Source: Botryococcus braunii (lineage: Eukaryota > Chlorophyta > Trebouxiophyceae). Taken from it: DNA of 64,000 nucleotides. The notes beneath the pieces are model-generated. The model was not told the DNA's origin, ran no database searches, and saw only the letters and a list, made by a program, of their open reading frames with translations. A program made the position numbers and the translations under genes. Positions 44,382-54,700 of this stretch are shown one piece after another. Location: NCBI GenBank assembly GCA_002005505.1, contig MVGU01001627.1, forward strand, positions 1 to 64,000, in the 5' to 3' direction. Within the stretch, counting starts at the first letter, position 1. Every line of letters begins with the position of its first letter.

Positions 44382-44857
44382 TGTCGTAGAATGCACAAGT
44401 TAGAGAGAATTTCCAAGTTGTGAGAGAGAGAGAGACAAGGCCGGATGGCCGACAAGTTGGACGCTCTTTCCAATTACAAGTAACCCCCACCTCACGGAGC
44501 TTCCACTCCCTACTTGTGGTCTACTAAGCTTCCAAATTACCTGAGTGCGTGTCTTCCCGTGGCTTACGTCTCTATCCGTTCCTTCCCGTGGTTCGTGATC
44601 GTGTGTTCACGTTCCTCCAATGGTAGCGCACTAGTCCACCAAACCTCTACAATAGTATCTAGAAAATATCCTAGAATCCTACTATGAGAGTAACGTCCAT
44701 AACTATCCAATGGAATTCGACGGCTAGGAAGCCAAGGCTAGACGCTAGGCACGTGCGTACTCGCGTTGCTCGTACGACATGTGCGCCACATGTGCGCCTA
44801 GGCTAGGGGGTAAGGGAAATGTCCAGAAATGCCGGGAAATCCCTACATTCCATCACA
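44382..44857 (-). repeat. 5' LTR of chromovirus G
   Basis: 476 bp, matching 37441-37916 without any difference that I can see, including the short GA repeat. This points to very recent insertion. Confidence 0.96.
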
Positions 44858-45517
44858 TGTGGTCACAAATGAAGGGCGTGCAGCCTCTGGACTTTGTACT
44901 GGTGGATATTCTGGGGCTTTAGGGGGTTGACAGCTTTCAAGCTTCCTCTTGGCAAGCCGTGTCCGACTCAGATTTTTTGATGCTGCTCGATGTTTTTGGT
45001 GCAAATCTTGCGCTTTTGCTACAGTTTTGCCAAGCTGTATTCTTAGCCCATTCCTCTCTTGAATGAGGTCTTCCACCTCTTTGCTCATATCTTTAAGGCG
45101 TCGCTCTTTCTCCTCCAAGACATACCGATGCTGTTGGCGCATGTGTCGCAGATCGGATTGCAGCTTTGCATTGTTCTCCTCGAGTGTCGGCCTTTCTTGA
45201 CTGAGGTCTTCCATACTGCTGAACAACTCCTTCATGCATCGCTCAACATCTGACCTGCTGCGGTTATCTTCACGCATCTGTTGCAAATTTGATTGCAGCT
45301 CTTTATCGTTCTTCTCAAGATCGTCCGTCGTTTTTACCATGACTTGTGCTTGGGTTTCGGCAGTCAGCAGGCATGTCTGGGTCTTCTGGAGCTCGTGCTT
45401 GGTGTCCTCAAGCTGGAGGCTCAGCTCCTCAACTTCAGAATGGCTCTCCTCGAGTTGGGTCGCCAGTGAGGCATTACGTGACTGCAGCGCATCGATGCGT
45501 GCGCACAATTGATCACT
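44858..45517 (-). CDS. Host-like gene, exon 4 part a, coiled coil
   Basis: About 220 codons from acceptor TGCTGCAG (45518) to the G insertion. Continuous heptad-like Leu/Glu/Gln/Lys sequence (LQSRNASLATQLEESHSEVE, MREDNRSRSDVERCMKELF, EEKERRLKDMSKEVEDLIQE) predicts a long coiled coil. A basic RTRLAKRKLE patch and a Pro-rich hinge (PPKAPEYPPVQSPE) follow. It likely mediates oligomerisation. It continues in frame across the G site into 37440-37380. Confidence 0.82.
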
Positions 45518-45616
45518 CTGCAGCACCCGGGATGTTGCCTTTCAATAGTCCTGCCATAAAAGGTGCGCATAAGGGAAGGTGTGAATAAGGGAAGGTGGCA
45601 GTGACTGGGATTTCAC

Positions 45617-45739
45617 CTCTTGCTGAATGAGTGTGCATTCGCGGGTTTTGGCTTCCATATAAAGTGACATGCTCTGTAGCAGATCTTGCAGCTTAGCCTC
45701 CTTCTCTTTCGATGTTTCAAGTTCATGTTTTATGCTATC
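45617..45739 (-). CDS. Host-like gene, exon 3, coiled coil
   Basis: 41 codons (DSIKHELETSKEKEAKLQD and on to ECTLIQQE) between acceptor CTTTGCAG (45740) and donor GAG|GTGAAA (45616). Phase 0 at both ends fits exons 2 and 4. The next intron (45518-45616, 99 bp) contains a short tandem CTTCCCTTAT repeat. Confidence 0.75.
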
Positions 45740-45815
45740 CTGCAAAGCATGTCTGTGGGCTTCAAGTATGTAAAACTACATTAGCTTTGTGTGGGGCATG
45801 AGAACATAAACGCAC

Positions 45816-45914
45816 CATTTGCTGATGGTCTTGGTTGATTTCCTCCAATATGCACCTTTGGGTATCGAGTTTCGCAAGATCGTTTTCTCTCGTCTCATGT
45901 TTTTGACCATATTC
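45816..45914 (-). CDS. Host-like gene, exon 2, coiled coil
   Basis: The coding frame ENDLAKLDTQRCILEEINQ ends at donor ATG|GTGCGT (45815), phase 0. Its 5' edge is unclear: AATAGCAG before GAATATGG could be an acceptor. Alternatively the exon extends to 45978 (acceptor GATCGCAG) in another frame (GRRKRPLEVLQGE), which would need a frameshift. Confidence 0.55.
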
Positions 45915-46053
45915 CTGCTATTGGTTTCCCCTTGCAGCACTTCAAGTGGTCTTTTTCGGCGGCCCATGATGCTTTCACCTGCGATCAACACGAGTCAATG
46001 GAGTGGTGCTATGTGTTCATAATTCCCATTGCTGCAGGGCCGCGGGTTGTCAC

Positions 46054-46423
46054 CTGGAGGTGGAACATTTTCTTTCTCTGTTGAAACTTTGGATGCGATG
46101 GGCGCTTCAGGTTGCCAACTCGTGAGATGAAAGACATGGGTGTCCAGCAAAATTCCCTCCTGTGGCGCTGATTGCATGGCACTCTTGCGTCTCACAGTCT
46201 TCGTGTATTGGAATTTGAAGGTCTCCAATCTTTGGCGTAACGTGTCCACGTTCACTGAGCAACTCGAGCCTAACTGGGTTGCCCTACTGTGGGCCATCTC
46301 AGCAACATACGTTTTGACATGTACTTTCCTATCATTGTTTTCGGTGATAAACTTTAAGAGCGCCTTTCCATTTTCAAATATATCAGTCTGTGCTTGTATT
46401 GTGGTGGTCGCTGATTGCGACAT
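46054..46423 (-). CDS. Host-like gene, first coding exon
   Basis: About 123 codons from Met 46423 (MSQSATTTIQAQTDIFENGK) to a possible donor CCTCCAG|GTGACA (46053). Ser/Thr-rich start, then KVHVKTYVAEMAHSRATQ, VDTLRQRLETFKFQYTKTVR and a Pro-rich end. A good acceptor (TTTCTGAACGCAG, 46440) lies 16 bases before the Met, which supports this start and a spliced leader. Confidence 0.7.
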
Positions 46424-46439
46424 GTCCCTTCACAGAACT

Positions 46440-47048
46440 CTGCGTTCAGAAAGAAGGTACAACTTTGTTTTCAGTTTTAACCTTTAATTCCTGTTAAGAT
46501 TCTCTATATTGAAACTTAGAAGGTATTGTGAGTATTCCGCGACGTCCCAGCTGATCATGGCTAGGTGCCTAAGGCGATCCGATCCCGCCAGTTCAGGCCT
46601 GATATGGCGTGCAACCACAACCTGTTTGCAATTGTTGATACTTATAGTCTAAATTCTTCCATAATTGGTTCGGTAGGTGTGTTTAGTTTTGAATCGGCTC
46701 TGTCCAAGGTGGCTTGGACGGAGTTGATCGTACCGGCAGGATTCTCTGGGCACTCAGAATTTTTTTGGGTCGCCCGATCGTCGATCGGCGTCTGGAGCCT
46801 AAGTCGATGTCGAGGTTGTCTCAGCCATGTCAGATCAGTCGAAAAGTGCCCACTTTGAGGTCCCGTAACATTCTAAGCATGCAGCCTTCTTGTAAAGCAA
46901 AATTAGGTTCTGGAAGCATTGCTTGTGTACATTCACAGTCATTGAGTTTCAAGTGACATTGCATGTTTATGTGGTCGAAAGAACGTGCCAAAGTTGTAGG
47001 ATTTTGCCTAGGGTCTCATGAAAGTACCAAGTCACACTGCCGGCTTAC
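46440..47048 (-). other. Putative 609-bp leader intron of host-like gene
   Basis: Donor GTAAGCC at 47048 follows an LTR-4-like exon 2. Acceptor CGCAG at 46440 has a pyrimidine-rich run and sits 16 bases upstream of the gene's Met. No other feature is seen inside. Confidence 0.55.
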
Positions 47049-47345
47049 AGACATTGCACCAGTTCAATCAGGCACAAATACTCAATGGTGTCGAACTGGT
47101 GTACAATCTGTAGAATTAACACACTTATGTTAGTAACTAGTCAATATTCAGCACTCATGGCTGTGAACGAACTGAGGCCGTCATGACCCGGAGTCTTACC
47201 AGATTAGACTGTTGCTTTCAGGGAATTGCTCACACACAGTGAGTAGAAGAGAAAGCAAGACAATAAGAGAACAGACGAGTCAAACAGGAGACGGCTTGAA
47301 CAAGCCTTTAGAGAGCGAATGACTGCCTGTCCTTCCGGGTTCTAA
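47049..47345 (-). repeat. LTR-4-like leader with its intron retained
   Basis: Minus strand. A GGACAGGCAGTCATTCG start (as in the H LTR) and exon 1 run to 47200, followed by intron 1 at 47108-47199 (GTAAGACTCC to ATTCTACAG, 92 bp, the same length as H intron 1). Exon 2 (47049-47107) has the inverted CACCAGTTC/GAACTGGTG pair. The exons match 27040-27250, where the intron is absent. Copia F cuts the upstream part at 47352. Confidence 0.75.
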
Positions 47346-47351
47346 GTCTAT

Positions 47352-48052
47352 TGTTGAGTTGTGAACATACATTATAGAATGCCTTGTGCTTTAGGTGATC
47401 TTCAAATGTACATTATTAGGATACGGGTCCACTATCCACATAAGGTACCTCGAGACACGTTCGGATGAGGTCTATTTCGAACATAAGGTACAATCTGATC
47501 TAGATTACGCGTTAGTGTGAAGGGACTATTATAGCTGCGATCCCCGCATAGTCGAGCAACTGGTTTGGAAAGATACTGGGCACATAAGGATGCCAGTCTT
47601 GTTCATGCAGTTGCATGTGTCTAAAGAGCAGACAGTCGTCAAGGACTGTAGCTGGAGAGGCACGAACTTACGACCTGTCTGCTTGCTTACAGGTGCGGTG
47701 ACGCAGGGTGTGTATTGGTAATGTGTTCATGTTTGATTGCTTGTTTGTAAGTGAACCATCTTAGTGTACAATCAAGTCTCCCAAACAGCGAAGGGACGGA
47801 GTCTTGATTGAGTATAGGAAGGTACTTGCTTTCAGCCGTCAGGAGCGTATCCGTGTGTAGATGCTCATTGACAGATCAACATGTAACGTAACTGGTTTGG
47901 AAAGATACTGGGCACATAAGGATGCCAGTCTTGTTCATGCAGTTGCATGTGTCTAAAGAGCAGACAGTCGTCAAGGACTGTAGCTGGAGAGGCACGAACT
48001 TACGACCTGTCTGCTTGCTTACAGGATACGCCACTGCCCATAACCTTTTACT
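47352..48052 (+). repeat. 5' LTR of copia F
   Basis: About 701 bp, TGTTGAGTTG to TTTTACT (a final A lost by mutation). It has two leader copies near 47560-47694 and 47890-48025, with the same downstream joins as in E. Confidence 0.93.
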
Positions 48053-48066
48053 GGTTATGGGCCCAC
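48053..48066 (+). other. Primer-binding site of copia F
   Basis: GGTTATGGGCCCAC, identical to A and E, directly after the LTR. Confidence 0.87.
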
Positions 48067-48452
48067 GCCCTTCCAGCTGAGCCAAGGGCAGACAGGAGTG
48101 CATGGCATCATCGGATGCATCTGTACTGGGGTTTCACGGACTCGCCTGACGGCAAGAAGAAGTAAAAAGGAACAACTGGATATTCACTCAGAAGGCCTAC
48201 CTACAGAGTCTTCAATCTCTTGGGAAGTTTTTTTCCGTGAAGTGACCTGAGATTATCTCCCGTCGTCGTTATCGTGAGACCGTCAGTAGGTCCGGTGGTC
48301 AGGCAATTGAATTAATGAAGAAAATTTTGCATATCTTGCATATCAAGGTTACATGCTAGACCTCGAAAGGGTGGAATACTTTAAAGTGCTGTGGTGTACG
48401 CCGGAAGGGTATACTTAAATCAGCTGTGTCAGGCTGAACGCTGTGAGAGCAA

Positions 48453-49762
48453 GTGAAGTGTATGACCAGACCTCAAACTCGTTCTCAAAGCAAGGTTTCT
48501 GAAAGTAATCCTAGCAGTACAGAGACTATGGCAACACCAGCAGGAGGCAGCACGGCCTCCTCAGGAGCTGGACAGTATGGACAGACCACTGGAGGCACTG
48601 CAGCCAGCTCGTATGCATACACGATGAACTCCTCCAATCCCAAGATGTCTACGCAGCTGAAGGCTGATCGCACTAATTTCAGGGCCTGGCGTGAAGAGCT
48701 GGAGTCCTGCGCAATGCAAAAAGGAGCAATGGGAGCGTTGGAGACATGCCTAAGACCGCAGAGAACGCAGCAGTAAAACATTTCATTTTGTAGTCTGTCC
48801 CGTCCATGTGGCACGACGAAGTCAAACAGCGGGGGAGCGCTTTTGACTTCATTCAGTGGATGGCAGACCGCTGCACCGGAGGGAAGGACAGGGAAATCAA
48901 GGAGAAATGGATCTGGGGGCTCAAACAAGGCATGGTAAAGGGAGAGACAGTGCAAGAATGGTGCCACCGAGTCATCAGTATTGCCGCCTCCCTGGAGGCC
49001 AATAACCATCAGCTGAGCGACCGCCAGATCTGCAGGTATATGTATAAGGGGCTACCTGCAGTCTTGCAGAACGACGCTTGGGCAATTACCTCCGCCAAGT
49101 CAGACCCCTACAACATGCTGGAGACGATCCTCACTGCCATTGAGAACTTGGAGTACCAGGATATCCCGTTGGCTGAGTCAATGCAAGTCACAGCATCAGC
49201 TGCAGCAGCTATGGCAGCAGCAGCAGCAGCCGTGCCAACTCAAGGTGGAATCCCTGGGCCTCCCCAAGGCGCTGGAGCTGCACCGGGCGCTGGAGCAGCA
49301 CCAGGAGTGGGAGCTGGAGCACCTGCTGATGGTCAGGCCCCCTATGGCCCTTCTGCTCACAACGCTGGAGGCAGGGGGCGAGGGTCTGGACGTGGCAGGA
49401 GGCCAAAGGAGGAACTGGCGTGTCGCTTCTGCAACAGGACGGGACATTTCTGGAGGGAGTGCCAAGATCTGAAGAGGCTGCAAGCTCTACATGGCACAAT
49501 GCAAGCTGCAAGTGCGGGCCCAGCTGCGTGGTGGGGCACTGGAGCTCCTCAGCAACAAGCCAGCTGGTGGGATGTTGGCCAATCCAGAGGAGGCCCTCCC
49601 GTGTCAACCTCACATGCTCCTGGATCTGTGTCCACTATCTTCCCCTTCTTCCCAGGCTGGCATCTCCCACCACCACCTCCTCCAGGTGCTGGTGAGCCTA
49701 TGTTCGTTTCGTTGAATGCGCTTACCCTACGTCTCATGGGGCTTGCAGTACCTCGTGGCTGA
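48453..49762 (+). pseudogene. gag of copia F
   Basis: Met at 48453. Same protein as in E, but a 4-base loss near 48747 shifts the frame and a TAG near 48791 replaces Gln in FILQSV. The continuation holds GMVKGETVQEWCHRVISIAA and the zinc knuckle CRFCNRTGHFWREC. The one-base deletion before protease (near 49725) is the same as in E. Confidence 0.9.
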
Positions 49763-50118
49763 TAGATAGTGGTGCATCGGTGCACCTTGTAAATGATCTG
49801 TCTTTACTACACAACCCAGTCATGCATGCCCAACCCCTCCCTCTTCATTTGGCCACTTCTGACGCCAAAGGAGGGATAGTTGCAATTGGGTCCGTGTGTC
49901 TGGTCAATGCCAGACAAGAGGTGTGTTTGGCTGCATAATGTGCAGTGTGTGCCCACTGCACACACTAATCTGATTTCTGTCACAGGAGCCATTCAGGATG
50001 GAGCATCATTCCTCACTGATAGTGCAGGTGGGTACACGACCATGAAAGGCCTAGCAGGCTGGTCTGGTCAGATAGCCAGAGAGCGAGGGCTGTTTTTTTT
50101 AGAATGGGTGTGTCCTGT
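49725..50118 (+). pseudogene. Protease and linker fragment of copia F
   Basis: SWLIDSGASVHLVNDLSLLH (DSG), a further frame change near 49920, then ISVTGAIQDGASFLTDSAGG and FFLEWVCPV, ending at the D junction. Confidence 0.85.
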
Positions 50119-50169
50119 TGTGTATTAGTTGGAGGATGCCGTAACTGTAAGCGGTACGTATGCCGTTGG

Positions 50170-50509
50170 AGAATCACTTCCTGTGAACACCACCAGGTAA
50201 TCTCAATGTCTATATAGACCAGTGCTCGCACTGCCGTCTATATCTACCGACTGCTCTCCGATCAGGACACCCTTGGCCCTTCAGCAGTCCCAGGAGTTTA
50301 ATGGCTACTCCCAACCAATCGCTATAACCAGTGTGCAACTCGTCACACACAAATAGCCTTACTGTTCGCACAACAGTAACACACAAGCAATGCAGCTCCT
50401 GTATTGAAATGAATGTGACAGCAGTATATCAAGCAATCCTTCAATACAGAGCAAACACTATTCAGCTTGGAGTTCGAAGCCCAGATGCATTCCACACCCC
50501 ATCGAGACT
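50170..50509 (-). other. Intron-free leader copy in D LTR
   Basis: Minus strand: exons 1-4 of the 50537-51178 copy joined at 50398/50399, 50319/50320 and 50247/50248, with three introns missing exactly. The last exon continues CACAG|GAAGTGATTC to the LTR end. The right LTR (about 56912-57250) keeps the join consensus GTCG|GCAGATATAG. Confidence 0.88.
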
Positions 50510-50536
50510 CGTTACAAATGGTTTACGTATATTTAC

Positions 50537-51178
50537 CTGTGAACACCACCAAGTAATCTCAATGTCTATATAGACCAGTGCTCGCACTGCCGTCTATATC
50601 TGCCTGCACCCGAGCGTTACGATTTACTTGTGGGTTCATCAGTGTCCACAAAATATATCTAAACCACATGAAACACACACGCAACCTATCCACATATGTG
50701 TACGTACCGACTGCTCTCCGATCAGGACACCCTTGGCCCTTCAGCAGTCCCAGGAGTTTAATGGCTACTCCCAACCAATCTGCACAATATGTGGATCATC
50801 AGAGATCAAAACAAAACAGTTATTTAACCAGCAGGAGCATGCTTGTTATACGAATCTGTACTCACCGCTATAACCAGTGTGCAACTCGTCACACACAAAT
50901 AGCCTTACTGTTCGCACAACAGTAACACACAAGCAATGCAGCTCCTGCAACACAAGACACATGTAATGTTTCATAATCAGCAGAAACATCAGTATGCATG
51001 TGCTTAACGCCTACGATCGCAGCCACACGACTGCGACCGTTACCCTTGCCAGCGATCGCATGCTTACCTGTATTGAAATGAATGTGACAGCAGTATATCA
51101 AGCAATCCTTCAATACAGAGCAAACACTATTCAGCTTGGAGTTCGAAGCCCAGATGCATTCCACACCCCATCGAGACT
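50537..51178 (-). other. Intron-containing leader copy in D LTR
   Basis: Minus strand: exon 1 51068-51178; intron 50945-51067 (GTAAGC to TTGCAG); exon 2 50866-50944; intron 50780-50865 (GTGAGT to GTGCAG); exon 3 50708-50779; intron 50604-50707 (GTACGT to GTGCAG); exon 4 50537-50603; then a further donor GTAAAT at 50536. Confidence 0.87.
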
Positions 51179-51624
51179 GCCAAGCTTGCTCGCGATCTGG
51201 CGTTTCTATGCCTTCTGATCGTAACCGGCGGTAACGGTACAGTTCCTTTCGAGAGGCTGTACCGTACTGCATGGTCACATAAACAACCCTGAGTTGGCCC
51301 TATGCCAACGTGTAGCTCTATAGCTGCACCAGGGATCTCATACTTATACACGCGTACACACTCAATAGAGTCTTTACCTTGTGACCTTACCGTCACTAGC
51401 ACAAGACCTGTACTGCATGGAGGTCACTTATATGATCAACCTAACTGAACATAATACAATACCCTTTGACACGCAATCAGGCGCATCTTCTTACTTGTAC
51501 TCCACACGTGGAGAAATTCAAGTTATACAATGTTTCCTAAAACCACTTGATAAACTGATAGCGCCCCCTGTATCTAGTACGTTTGCCATCACGTATCTAT
51601 ACGTACCTATCAGTTTATACAACA

Positions 51625-51768
51625 ATCTTCCCCTTTTAGAAAACATGTATAATGTCGTTCATTAATGTTGAGTTCAATTGTTCCCATTAACGCACTACTC
51701 TTCCGAGCCAAACTTAGAATCTTTGAAGCCCTAAAGCCCTAAAGCCCTAGAACTTCAACACTCTAGGC
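51625..51768 (-). other. PPT and 3' untranslated segment of copia D
   Basis: The minus strand next to the LTR reads AAAAGGGGAAG (PPT, 51626-51636). The rest is noncoding and includes three CCCTAAAG-like units (51728-51750) resembling plant telomere sequence. Confidence 0.8.
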
Positions 51769-54700
51769 TTAACCCATTCTCAAGCTGTCACGGTGCTTGA
51801 GAAATGCTGGACTGGCCAACGGCTTTGTAAAAATGTCAGCCAGATTTTCCTCTGTGTTGACGTACACCGGCGTGATCTGCCCCCATGCTACCTTTTCCCT
51901 CGCTTGATGATAGCACACGCTAATATGCTTGGTGTATTTGGACAATACATGGTTTTGCAGATTTGCAATACAGCCCATGTTGTCCATTCTTAATTCTACA
52001 CCAGACACAGACTGACCGAGCTCCTCCAACAAGCTCCCAAGCCATACTCCTTCCTTTATTGCATGGCTGGCCGCAATAAACTCCGCCTCGACAGTGGAAG
52101 TAGCAACTGACTGTTGCTTCTTACTTCCCCACGACACTGCTCCCCCATTCAGCATGAACACGAAACCAGTTGTTGATTTTCGTGTATCAACATCTCCCGC
52201 AAAATTTGAATCTACAAAGCCAGCCAGACTTTGCTTCCCCTTTCCCCCATAAACCAAACCCATCTCCTTGGTGCCCAACAGGTATCTCACAATCCTCAAC
52301 CCTGCACGCATGTGTGCAGTGGTTGGGGCAGCACGGTAACGTGCCAGCAGGCTTACTGCCTGTGAAATATCAGGACGAGTGGTATTGGCCAGGTACTGCA
52401 GTGACCCTACGAGTTCCAGGTACCGGTGTCCGTCCGGTAGTGGAGACCCTGAACCCGCACTCTCATCCCCCACCTTCCCTTGTGGAAGCTCTGTCTGCAC
52501 AAAGCTTTTACACATGGGTGTGCTCACTCCCTTGTCACTCTCACTCACTCCAAATGACTCCGCAAGATCCTTGATCTTCTGAGTGTTGGAAATCACTATC
52601 ACTCCCCCATCGCGATCGCGCCTGACTTCACTTCCGAGGAAGTTCTTCACTTCCCCCAAGTCGTGAACCTTAAATCTTGCTTTCAACTCACCCTTGATTT
52701 CTGACACTCTCTCACCACTCTTGCAGATGATCAGCAAATCATCCACATAGGTAACAATGAACGCCCGGTCTTCACCCCTTCCGGAGTCCAAGAATAAGGC
52801 CGGGTCGCTCCTACATGCCTTGAAACCCATCTCTCCAAGATCCTTGGAGAGCCTTTTGTGCCATGCCCGAGGTGCCTGCTTGAGTCCATACAAAGCCTTT
52901 CTCAAGCGAAACACCTCCCTTTTATCACCATTAGAGAAACCAGGAGGCTGCGTTACATACACCTCCTCCTCTAATTCTCCATTGAGAAATGCCGTCTTGA
53001 TATCCACTTGGTGGATTTCAAGATTTTCTGTTGCTGCAATATTCAGCAACACTCTCCTACATGCATGGGTGCTGACAGGTGCAAAGGTTTGATCACAATC
53101 TATACCTTCTACCTGCCTGCAACCTTGCGCTACGAGTCTTGCCTTAAACCGGATGACATCGCCATATTCATCCGTCTTTAAGGCAAACACCCAAATCAGA
53201 GGAATCACTTTTGCTCCCTCTGGCCTCCTCACCACCTCATACGTGTCACATTCTTCAATAGCATCTAGCTCCTCTTGCATGGCTTGCTTCCAGTACTCCT
53301 TTTGAGGACTGGCAAGCGCTTCTCCAATGTGTTTTGGAATGGACAACTCTGATGCTTTCAATTTTGCCTCCTCAACTACTACTGCATGGGCTTTCACTTG
53401 CGTGTGATATGCCCCAGGAACATACTTATCTGGCGGGCCAACTCTCTCTCTCAATTCGTAACGCCCACCACCTCTTCCCCTCTCTGCATTCTCCTCATTA
53501 TCATGCTGCTCTTCGTCTCTCTCACTTGCCTGCCCTTGACATTCACCATCACCATTTCCCTCATCAGTCACTTCCCCGGCTGGAAGTTCTGCAGGAAGCT
53601 GCTGCAGCACCTCCCGTGCACGCCTCATGACTTCATGCATATCGTCCGTTCGTAATTCCGGGTTTATCGCAATTTCGCGCGGGGCATCAACTGCCTCTTC
53701 CAGGGAAACCTCAGGTACCTCCTCTTCATCATGAAACAACTCTTCAACCCTCACTTCAGGTTGTAGTGTGGGTGGAGTTACAACCGGATAGCCCAACTCA
53801 TCTTCAATAAATCTCACATCCTTACTCACCATTACCTTGCCTTGCACCAGGATCCGATACGCCTTGGATCCTGTTTCATATCCCACAAACATGCCCGCAA
53901 CTGAGCGCGGACCAAGTGCTGACAGCTGCCTATCAGGCAGCTTCACATAAGCCAAACAACCCCAAACCTTCAGGTGAGCAACTGAGGGTTTCTTGCCATA
54001 GAATGCCTCATACGGACAAGACTCCTTTCCACTGACGGCACTCACATTCAGCAGTCGTACCACAGTGTGTGCTGCCTCAGCCCATAGTTCAGGCCCTGCC
54101 TCTGCTGTGAAGAGGAGAGCCCTCACTCGTTCCTTGATTACCCTGTTTACACGCTCTACCTTGCCATTTTGTTGAGGCGTGTACGGTGCAGAGGTCTGAT
54201 GCGCGATCCCCTTTCTGGCAAAGAAATCTGCCAGCTCGCGATTTACAAATTCAGTACCTCTGTCCGTCCTAACAGTGCCAACTTTACATTTGGTTGACAC
54301 CTCCCAATTCAAGAGGACCTCTTGAACGAGTGCTCCTACCTCAGTCTTTGAACTGAACGTCCTGATTTGGATTCTATGCGAGAAGTCGTCCAAAAGGACC
54401 AGCATATACTTCTCTCCATTCAGCCCAGCCACAGGCAGCTCTCCCACTACGTCCATATGGACCAGCTGAAGTCTCTCAGTAGACTCAGCCGCAGTGGAGG
54501 AAGGCGTGGGAGTCCTAGTCTGCTTCCCCCGTATACAACCGTCACAGTGAGTCACAACTCTTTCTACTTCACCCACACTTCCTTTAACCTCATTCACAAT
54601 CTGCTCTTTCAACATTCTTGACATGCATACAACTCCGGGATGTCCCAACCTTTTGTGCCACAACTCTGTCTCTTCTCGTGTTGTTACTAAAAGTGCAGCC

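Larger units (their letters stand above)
37441..44857 (-). mobile_element. Ty3/gypsy chromovirus G, young copy
   Basis: Minus strand. Both LTRs are 476 bp (37441-37916, 44382-44857) and look identical by eye. TSD TGTGG lies at 37436-37440 and 44858-44862. The order is LTR, PBS, gag, protease-RT, RNase H-integrase-chromodomain, PPT, LTR. Only one base, deleted near 41235, breaks pol. It is the most recent insertion that can be judged here, and it lies in the host-like gene in sense orientation. Confidence 0.97.
28011..46439 (-). pseudogene. Host-like gene split by two LTR elements
   Basis: A non-retroviral gene reads from a Met at 46423 to a TAA-type stop at 28011. Its large fourth exon is cut by chromovirus G (TSD TGTGG) and copia H (TSD CCGCC). 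Removing each element with one duplication copy leaves a continuous frame across both sites. The predicted product has a Ser/Thr-rich N-terminus, a long coiled coil, a Pro-rich hinge, a region with motifs ordered as in RNase H-like transposases, and a Gln/Ala/Arg-rich helical C-terminus. The gene cannot give its normal full-length product unless both insertions are spliced out. The exon 1 to exon 2 link is unresolved. The family assignment is an inference. Confidence 0.8.
47352..50118 (+). mobile_element. Copia element F (family 1), 5' half
   Basis: Plus-strand relative of A and E: LTR, PBS, gag, protease and the start of GAG-pre-integrase, cut by copia D in the sequence encoding FFLEWVCPV. 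Its 3' part does not reappear to the right of D. Confidence 0.92.
50119..51624 (-). repeat. 3' LTR of copia D
   Basis: TGTGTATTAG to TTTATACAACA. The half nearer 51624 holds an intron-containing leader (50537-51178). The half nearer 50119 holds the same leader without introns (about 50170-50509). The PPT lies just beyond 51624. Confidence 0.94.
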
